A stretch of 64,000 nucleotides of DNA from Prostheceraeus crozeri (lineage: Eukaryota > Platyhelminthes > Polycladida > Euryleptidae), in contig CAJQUW010005236.1 of assembly GCA_907163375.1 (NCBI GenBank), positions 248,001 to 312,000 on the forward strand, read 5' to 3'. The stretch's first letter is position 1. Each line of letters begins with the position of its first letter. The notes under the pieces were generated by a model. The model ran no database searches and had not been told where the DNA came from. It worked only from the letters and a program-made list of their open reading frames with translations. This document shows, in pieces, positions 56,085-64,000 of this stretch. The translations under genes were made by a program, and so were the position numbers.

Positions 56085-56466
56085 AAGAGTCGCAGCTGCT
56101 GTGGAGGAGAAAACTTAAAAGATTTAACTTTAAGAAAAACTAAGAGAATATGCGACACGAGTACATGACACATGCGATGTCTATGTACTCGACATCAGAA
56201 CTAGCATATGGAGAAAGTAACCACCGCTTTACGATAAGTAGATGTGATGGAGATTAAAGATATTATTACCTATTAAATATCTTTGATAGAGACCAATAGG
56301 CACGAAAATGGAGGACGAAGCTGAACTGGTAGTGCTGCTGTTTAAATATCTTAAATAATTTTATTACCTACAATTTTTAATCCAGTAAATCAAACTTTAC
56401 ACCTGACTGTAGCGAATTACTTCAAAAATACGTGCAAACCATCACATAGTAAATTCAATTGATCAA

Positions 56467-56627
56467 ATGGATGTGATCTTCAGTGAAAAATTTTGGCTTC
56501 CAGTCAATACATCATGGAAAGATTTCGAAAATCCACCGGCTGAGGTCTACTATCCCACTTTTAGATCTCTATATTACGTGCCATTGTACACCATAATTTT
56601 GTTGCTGGTGCGATATTTGCTCGAAAC
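56467..56627 (+). CDS. Probable first coding exon of ceramide synthase (LAG1/CerS family)
   Basis: The ATG at 56467 opens 53 codons that end at a consensus donor, AC/GTAAGT (56628). The peptide has SEKFWLPVNTSWKDFENP near its start. This matches the N-terminal ERFWLPxNVTWxDL signature of animal ceramide synthases (CERS5/6 type). A short variable stretch and a hydrophobic membrane segment follow (about residues 36-51, YVPLYTIILLLVRYLLE). Ceramide synthases are ER multi-pass enzymes that N-acylate sphingoid bases; the catalytic TLC domain lies in later exons. None of those exons is recognisable in the remaining 7 kb to the right, so the first intron must be long and full of repeats. The start choice is supported by the family position of FWLP close to the N-terminus. 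Confidence 0.7.
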
Positions 56628-59600
56628 GTAAGTTCTAAGCCACGAATCAACGTGCGTCAATCAATTTTTCTGTTTTTAGGGTACTCTTCAAAAGTAGTAC
56701 ATACAAAAGAACATGAAATGTCATTGCGATTAGAAATAAACAGTTTTCTGTCAATCTTTAATTTGCGAACCATTAGTTGTTTTTCCTAATGTCCCTGTAT
56801 CCATATATCTCGTGATGGCCGGCGTTGATTCACATTGAGGGCGATTGTCCTGATGTCACTTTACCCATGCAGATGGCGTCATTGTATAGACATCGTGTGG
56901 CACTGAAAACAACACAAAATGGATGCGCCCGATTTAACAACATTTGAAGTTCTTCATCTAATTCACGATGACAATAGATTTTCCTCCCTTAACCGTTTGA
57001 AGACGAGGTTGAGTGCAGCTTGTCCAATTTGCTTTCATTCAACTGTCGAAGACGAGCTGTACCCGACCTATAGGCCTACACAACGAGCTTTTGATAGTTC
57101 GTCAGTTGCGCTAGTTTATCATTGGATCAGTAGTGCCCGACCTCCTCACTTATGACAATGATCAAAATTTCTTGCCCGTTCTCATTAGTTCAACAGTGTT
57201 TATACTCTGTAGACCATCCTCTAGACATCCTTAGTGATAACAGAAAGCCGCTAAGAAGAAGAAGTGAATGTAGGTATTTGTGACCAAAATGCATAGATTA
57301 CATTGCTTACACTTATCATGCATAGATGTATTGAGCACAGATGTCAAATATCTTAAGAAAGTATCATTCAGTTGGCAGGCTAGGTGAACTAACTTCTGTG
57401 AATTACGATTCTCTGCTGATTATAGTGGTATTCAATGCAATCCAAAGAATTTTAAAGTGCTATAATCAGGATGCCTGTCAGAATCTGATGAAGTTTTCAA
57501 AATTAAGAGATGATTGATAGACAGAGATTGTGACTGAATTAGGTACCTATCAAAATCCAATAAGGACTTCAAAACTAGGCAATGATACACCGGTATAACC
57601 GGTACAACAATTGTGATAAAATTCGTAACGTGTGGCTGAAGCTTCAAAAAATCTAAATCAAGGATTGACGATCTTCGACGTTTTGCCAAAAAAGGGCGAC
57701 GATATCGCAATCGAGGCATCTGGCACATTTACTCATACATATTCACTCGTTATTTTAAAGAACATCGCACATCATTCACATAGTGCTTGCTAAATGACCC
57801 CGTGGCATAAATTCTACAGGGCCTATCAGCTACATTTCTATCCATTTATTCCACCCTGCCTCACTGTAGCATTATCCTGCATTAACATTTCACGAGTATC
57901 AAACATTTTTGATTATTCATTTTTTAGAAAACTGAAAGCAATCCTAAGTGATGCTTAGGCTGATTAGGTATCAGTTATGTACATCAAGTCAATCATTCAG
58001 TTACCGGGCACTTGCTAACCGGTGTTCCGTGAGAAATTCTCAGCCCTCAGTGGAACTTACGAACATCTTCGAAACTAACTCAATACTGAAAATGCAACGA
58101 AACTGATTTCCTTATTTCATCATTTCAAACATGCATTTTAGCATCGATCATGGGAATTGTCCGTTAGCATTATCAGTGGGGCAACCCAGATATTAGCCTA
58201 CTTAAAATAATACAAATTGATGACTTAATTGACCTGAAATTTATTACCTTGTCATTCGTAATGAAGATACACGCATCATGTTCCATCCACAGACTTTATA
58301 TCTAATTCGAGTTCGCAGCTGTTCTCATCATTTTGTAGAATGTGATAAAACAACAATGTGTGTTTCAAAATTGTCACTCAAAAATACAACATTTTCTCAG
58401 TATTCAGCTTTCTCAGAGTGATATTTCGACAGAAGCAGATCCTGACTTACCTTGTCTCACTTTTGCACATGATAGGCCTACATATTAAGACATTTGAGGA
58501 TTATTGAAAAGCATATGCTATTTTGATATGTTTTTCTTTGAATACATTCATTGAATATGATATTTGTGCCAAGCGTGTCAAATGCTCAACTTTTTAACAC
58601 TTAGCAGTTTTCAACCAATTAACCCTTCGAATAACAATCACCTGTGGTGAAATAGATATCTTCATATTTTTCTATTGATAGCAACGGCTTTAACTCTGCT
58701 AAAGTGATGTTCCATCGAAAGCTTAAGTTAACCGATCAACGAATTGAAAATTCCTAATTTTCATAGCACAATTGTCTAGAAGATGTGTAACACAGTTTAC
58801 AGGAAACAAGTCGGGTAAAGTAATTTTAAAGCATGCCCTGCAACAATCGTGTAGAGTGCGGCGTCGGATAAGAGGGATCGTCGATCGTTCATTATGAAGG
58901 AAAAGTTATTTACAAGCAGAAGGCGATCGATGTTTCCCAGAAAATACTTTCAATTAAAAAAATATCACTTCATAATGCTTATACAAAATTTTATAACCTC
59001 ACCCTATTTTATAATACTTCAGACACTTAATAGTACTTGGGTTGCACTAGCTACTAAATATCAGATTGCTTGAGGTTTTTTTAACATGGAAGACAATGTC
59101 ATCAAAATGCTTTTTCAGCTTTCACAAAACATGAGTTTTCTAAATAATTTCGGAATCTTTCTTGTAGCCATTTTTATTAGGATGAAGAAGTCATCAAAAG
59201 AAGACAGCAAAGCATGATACTTTAACCTTACATCGTCTAGAAATCAAAAGCGACCGTTAAATTCAGGTCAATCTTAAGTTTTGGTGTCTCGACACCATGC
59301 TGTTTTGAAGTGCATCATAGTTCTTCATTATTGTCATACGAATCCTTCGATTGTTGCTGCGAGGGCTGAAAACTGTTCGGTATAAAACGATTGCCTCAAT
59401 GTGTAACACTAGATTCAGCGTGAAAAAAAGTCTTGCTCCTGTGACACTTAGAAGTAAGCAAACCTTCTTCAGCTCATCTCCCTATCAGAGACAGTTCTTT
59501 CCAATAGATGAGACAAGCTTTTATTAATCCACTAACGCTCAGAGCTAATCCGGACAAAATTTTAATTCAATATTTGCCTGATATGTGGCATAATGGTCTA

Positions 59601-60074
59601 AACAACGAATTAGTAAAATTTGATAACTCAGCATAAATGTTTAGAAGAGAAGTGGACTAGCGTACTTTCATGCCACCAGACGTTTCCTCAACAAAAGTGA
59701 TTTTTCTTTGTACTGTAATGAAGATTGCGTCCTGGAACATCAAGGAAAAAATTTTAATGTTTTTCAAATGCTTCAAAGGCAAGGCTGGGTTGTCACTATT
59801 TCTGGTGTTTTAGACTTACCTACTCAGTGATACCACTCAGAAATATTCTTCCAAAGAGTAAGTTGAGGATGGATTAGCTTTTTCGATCATGTTCTTAAGT
59901 GCCGAGCACCAGAACCGCTCGTCCAGTGCTCGTCCTATTTTCAAGTAGTGTAGCTGCCAATTTGGCGCAGATTCAATGGAAATAGTACGAGCACAGCTCG
60001 TCATCGGCAATTAAGACTGTTATGTTCATTTGCGGAGCTCGACAATTGAGTGAAAACGAGCGTCCTCCGTCCTC
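56628..60074 (+). other. Presumed first intron of the ceramide synthase gene
   Basis: Starts at the GTAAGT donor. AT-rich with no further exon that I recognise. TAGGCCTA palindromes occur at about 57070 and 58480. Short frames at 56919-57155 and 57432-57728 have no family signature. Confidence 0.45.
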
Positions 60075-60435
60075 AACAGGTTAAAGAGGGTTCTTTTAAA
60101 ATGTGAAGAAGACTCTTTAAGATTATGAAGGTGCCCGTTTTGATTGTGAAGGGGACGTTTTAGCTTGTGTATGGACCTCTTAGATTGTACATGGACGTTG
60201 AATATTGTCAAGTGGACCCATTTAGATTGAAAGGATTCCATGATTACAATGGGAGGACCCTAAATGAAACACGAAATCTGCGAATTCGAAGACGTTCGCA
60301 TATTTCGTGCCCTATTTGGTTTCCTCCCATCGTACGTAATGAATAATTGCCCTCTTTTTCCCACAGGAGTCCATTCAGATTGTAAGGGTATTCTGTCTGA
60401 CAGAACAAATCCTTTTAAATTGTAAATGACAGTTT
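60075..60435. repeat. Degenerate minisatellite, about 22-bp unit
   Basis: At least seven loosely repeated units of the form GGAC-C-TTTTAGATTGTGAAG can be read between about 60082 and 60240, each 20-24 bases long. Two more follow a palindrome, near 60367 and 60405. The open frame on the minus strand here is a product of the repeat. Confidence 0.65.
60248..60331. repeat. Imperfect palindrome inside the minisatellite
   Basis: Arms of about 34 bp: the left arm starts GGGAGGACCCTAAAT and the right arm ends ATTTGGTTTCCTCCC. They share CACGAAATNTGCGAA, with a loop of about ten bases. It separates the two blocks of minisatellite units, as an inserted small element would. Confidence 0.65.
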
Positions 60436-60671
60436 AAGGTAAATTTCGGGACCTGCGAATCGACTGATTTTGAATCGAATTGAATCGGGTCTTGATTCAC
60501 GAATCGAATCGAATCATGAAAAATCACGTGGACGTAGGCCTACAAGTTTACTTTTATGCACGATTTGTTAAGTTAGTTTTACCCAGGGTTAGTGAATTTC
60601 TGTCCTGTCCTTCTTTCTTATACCTCGTCACTGTCTTTTTCGTACTATCAAGCATCTGCATCCCAGTGCAC

Positions 60672-61000
60672 AAATCTTGTGTCGCTTTTCCAATGTTGGC
60701 AAAAACTTTCCATTAATAAACAATTAAATATGTTTATAATGGTTAATATTCTGTTTCGAAGATCATGTATTCTCAAATTAAGCCTTATTGCTATGGAAAT
60801 GTAGCAGTCATTCACACTAATTTACTAGACCACACTTGCATGGGTGCGCGAATGTGTATGGAAGTTTCCGTCTTTTTTGTTAGGATTTAGGAGCCCTTTA
60901 TACCATCAGTCATTAAAAAAATAGGATTCAATAATTATGTATTTTCTATATAGATATTGAAAAGTGCAGTGACTGTCTGGCACTCTTGTAGAAAGATGCC
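60672..61000. repeat. 330-bp dispersed repeat, copy 2
   Basis: Second copy of the repeat at 55752-56084, same orientation, about 4.9 kb away. It starts after CAGTGCACAAA and ends at CTTGTAGAAAGATGC. The flanking sequences of the two copies do not match. Confidence 0.75.
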
Positions 61001-61599
61001 GTCAAATCAAAGTCTACTGTGTTTTATAATTTTATATCCCATTTCTAGTGAAAAATTGACGCTCGGTTATGAGCTAGATAGTGGATGTTGATTTTACATA
61101 TGACCTCAAGATGTCCTTGCTTTGCCAAAATATTAAGCTTCAGAAGGACTACATTTGCAGCCCAAGGATTGAAGAACAAAGTAGGGTTACTTCGAATCTC
61201 ATGCGAGATTGGAATTGTAGCCTCCAACAAATATTTCTTTAATTATTTCCAGAGCCTGGAGAAGCACATTTTCATGAGCAAAAAAGTCACAGGATTTTAT
61301 TTTTCTTATCTTAATTTTCGGGAAACTAATGATAGTATTTTACATAATGGAATGAGTGCCTACCATATTTTCTTGATATTCTAAATTATTCAGGACACGA
61401 TTCAAAGCAATTTTTTAAATAGCCTGTTTAGATGTCGACTTCAGCATAAACTCGTTACTCAATGTCATGCATACTAGAGTATTGCAGAAGACTTCAAGAG
61501 CAAAAGAATGTGTGACTTGCACTCTTGGACTTGCCAGCTGATTTTGTGCAATACAATGTATACAATTACCAGATATCCGATTTATTTAATCTTAGATGA
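61001..61599. other. No gene recognised
   Basis: AT-rich spacer next to the 3' end of the LINE at 61600. Nothing supportable. Confidence 0.4.
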
Positions 61600-64000
61600 A
61601 TCAGGTGAGATCAACATTTCGTCTCTGTCGAATTTTCTTCTTCTGGATTTCTCCTACTTCAAGTTCGGGTCGCCGATGCGGATTTTCTTCCTGCACTGGA
61701 CTATGTCCAACGCATCGTCTTCTTTCACTACTGCTTTCCTCAGATATTTCCTGATATCCCATCTTCTCTTCGGCCTCCCTCTCTTTCGTTCCCAGCTGCC
61801 GACGTAATCTTCCCCTCTCCTCACCACGTGTCCTAGCCATCCTTCAACTCTCCCACCTGCACTCACCTTCTAGCACTATTTCCTCGCTCGGTCCAGCCTT
61901 GTCCCTCCCAAAGACCATCTCAGTATACTCACCTCTACCATCTGCTTTTTTCCCTCTTGCGCCTTCCGTTCCATACAGCATTGCTGGTCTCACAATCGTT
62001 TTGTATTCGTGCATCTTCCCTTTTAATATTGCTGTTACCTTCTTGTCGCACATAACACCTGTAATCTTCCTCCATGCTTCCTATCACGCCTGGATTCTTC
62101 TCGTCACCTACATGTCTGATCCTCCATCCGCCTTTGCGGTCGATCCAAGGTACTTAAGCGCCTTCACTTGTCTCACCATCTCCCCCTGTGACTTCACTTC
62201 CGTCTTTTCTTCCACATCATCGTCTTCCTCCCCTCTTGCCTTCAGCCGTCTTTTGTCTGCTTGCTTTCATGCCTCTTTCCTCCATCACTTCTCTCCACAT
62301 TTCCAGTCTCTGTTCTACTTCTAGTCTTCGACACACAGGACGACATCGTCTACAAAAAGCATATAGGCCTACTAAGGTACCTCTCTTTGAATGTCTCTGG
62401 TCATACAGTCCTTGACGGTAGCAAATAGGATTCTGGAATATCCGGATCAGGGCGTAATCCCACCATGACCTCAAAATCTGTCGTGTCTCCCTCTGCACAT
62501 CTCTCTCGTGCCTGACTATTTTCGTACGTATCTTTCATTGGACGAACATACTTCTCTTCTACTCTCTTCAGTAGTAAGCAGTCCCACATCTCTTGCTTTG
62601 GTACCGTATGCCTTCTCCATGCCAATTAATAAGCAGCGTAAATCTTCTTGTCCTTCCCGATTTCTTTCCACCAACTCGCAATGCAAGAATGGCATCCGAT
62701 GCGCTTTTCCCAGGCATGAACCCAACTTGCTGTTGTGATGTCGTTGCTGAATCTCTGTGTCCTCTGTCCACTGTTCTCTCCTACAATTTCAGCATGAGAA
62801 GTTAGTTTGACACCTCGGTAGTTTCTACAATCTTGAACATCTCCCTTCCACTTGAAGATGAGGGTCAAAATGCTGTCTCTCCTCTCATCTGGTATCCGTT
62901 CAGTCTCCATGATCTTTTGAAAGCGTCAGTCAGCCATTCAATTCCGCTCTGACCAAACACTTTCCGCTAGGTCCTACCACTTTCCGTCACTTCATTCGCG
63001 TCCAGGCTTGTGTAATTTCCTCTTTACTTTCCTTTACTTAAGCTACCTCTGTTTTTGCTATTGCATCAATCACCATCTTTATCCTTGGATTCTCCACATT
63101 CATTAGCTGCTGGTAGCACTCTTTCCATCTGTCTCGAATATCTGCATCATCCATCAAAACCTGCCCGTTGCTATCTTTCACTAACATTGCCTGGTATACA
63201 TCTTGCAATTCCTGTTTTGCCAAACGAGTCGCCTTCTGTTTTCCAGTCTTGCTTTCCAGGCTATTATATAGATCTTCATACGCTTCACTCTTCGTTTTCG
63301 CCACCGCACGCTTTCCATCTTTGTCTGCTTTCTTGTATGCCTCGATGGTTTCCTTATGCAAGAAAGTCCTATCTTTTTTTTACTCTTTCTCTTTGATAGC
63401 ATCTTGCACCTTCTCATTCCACCACCACCTCCCTTCATTCTTTCCCCGTTTTCCTGATGTAACTCCTACCACTTCCTTTGCCGCTTCTTTCATTACAGTG
63501 CTCAATACAATCCATGACTTTTCTTTTTCACTCAGCTTTTCCTTGACTTTCTGGACGAACTTTTCCCTGTGGCCTCAGAATTTAGCTTCCACCCACACAT
63601 TTTCTGAAATTTTGCCGTTTTTTGTTTTGCTTTCGTTTGTAGCACAGCTCTACGTATCAATAGCTTATGTTGTTTGGCCACGGCTTCTATCGGCAATACA
63701 TACAACCCGGCACACTCTGCAGTTCCTTTCACTTGCACATGATGTAATCCACTTGAGTTGAGTGGACTGCCATTTCATTTGCGATAGCGAAGTCTACTAT
63801 TCGGTCTCCTTCTTCGTCTCTCACTTCCATACTGTTCTTTCCAGGAACCTCCGCATCTGTGCTCTCCTCTCCTACATAACCATTGAAATCACCTGCGACC
63901 CACACAATTTCTGACTCAGGGATTTTCACCATGGTACGAGTTCATATTGTTTAGCAGTTCCCTGAAATCATCTTTTCCACCTCAACCTTCACCCGCATAA
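61600..64000 (-). pseudogene. LINE H: decayed RTE/BovB-like element, cut by the window edge
   Basis: Read on the minus strand from the right edge, the endonuclease C-terminal half comes first: VWVAGDFNGYVGEES near 63860-63905, then ERIVDF-like and TQVDYIM near 63735-63760. A linker follows with EAYKKADKDGKRAVAKTKSE (about 63280-63345) and DIRDRWKECYQQLMNVENP (about 63095-63155). The RT then has RIPDERRDSILTLIFKWKGD and CRNYRGVKLTSH (about 62810-62895), and GFMPGKSASDAI near 62690-62725. The tail has RWxGHVVRR-like and KRGRPKRRWDI motifs near 61760-61840. Frames change at least six times and the YADD region is disrupted. The 5' end lies beyond the window. An old, dead copy of the same broad style as LINE E. 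Confidence 0.8.

Noticed and set aside
56919..57155. 78-codon plus-strand frame as a second ceramide synthase exon
   Set aside because: It has no CerS homeobox-like or TLC motif and no suitable splice acceptor in phase.
60026..60241. 71-codon minus-strand frame
   Set aside because: It is produced by the degenerate minisatellite, and its repeated peptide has no independent support.
55752..61000. The repeat pair as LTRs of one retroelement
   Set aside because: No TG...CA ends, no primer site or purine tract, no gag or pol between them, and an unrelated host exon lies inside.
61508..63761. Several long plus-strand Ser/Pro-rich frames at the right end
   Set aside because: They are antisense to LINE H, whose minus-strand motifs are clear.

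Overview
This is a eukaryotic, intron-bearing, AT-rich window that reads as an invertebrate-type metazoan genome. The reasons are a nine-finger C2H2 zinc-finger gene with a 3' splice site before its coding exon, a probable first exon of ceramide synthase ending at a GTAAGT donor, and a repeat fauna of APE-type non-LTR elements, Ty3/gypsy, Tc1/mariner, IS630-like, pogo, hAT, Mutator-like and Crypton-like tyrosine-recombinase elements. There are no bacterial operons. I cannot name the species. I recognised no tRNA, rRNA or CRISPR array.

Layout. 1-5.5 kb: a nearly full-length RTE-like LINE (LINE A, minus strand), flanked by a 15-bp target-site duplication (TSD), sits inside a coiled-coil coding remnant; a decayed IS630-like transposase follows. 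5.5-6.7 kb: a 5'-truncated relative (LINE B). 7.5-20 kb: two decayed Crypton-like genes on the minus strand. The second is split by a Ty3/gypsy element (10414-19911), whose 3' LTR is itself split by a nearly intact two-ORF LINE (LINE C, 14540-19837). 21-31 kb: four more Crypton-like remnants mixed with LINE, Tc1 and IS630-like pieces. 32.5-34 kb: the zinc-finger gene. 35.3-36.7 kb: a Tc1/mariner copy with both ends. 37.2-43.8 kb: a hAT-like element containing a second hAT-like element, both lying against a LINE fragment, then a TA-flanked MITE, a LINE 3' end and a deleted hAT with a perfect 8-bp TSD. 44.5-54 kb: a possible small membrane-protein ORF, a hAT-like MITE, a pogo deletion copy inside a LINE C relative, a 544-bp fold-back element with a 9-bp TSD, and another inverted-repeat element. 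55.7-61 kb: the ceramide synthase exon, a 330-bp dispersed repeat pair and a degenerate minisatellite. 61.6-64 kb: a decayed RTE-like LINE running off the right edge.

How the parts work together. Apart from the zinc-finger gene, the ceramide synthase exon and a doubtful membrane ORF, nearly everything recognisable is mobile DNA, mostly dead. Nested insertions give relative ages: Crypton before gypsy before LINE C; LINE C relative before pogo; hAT host before hAT MITE. PHD-like zinc fingers recur in LINE A, LINE B, LINE C ORF1 and the pogo copy. All homology calls come from reading translations by eye; no search was run.
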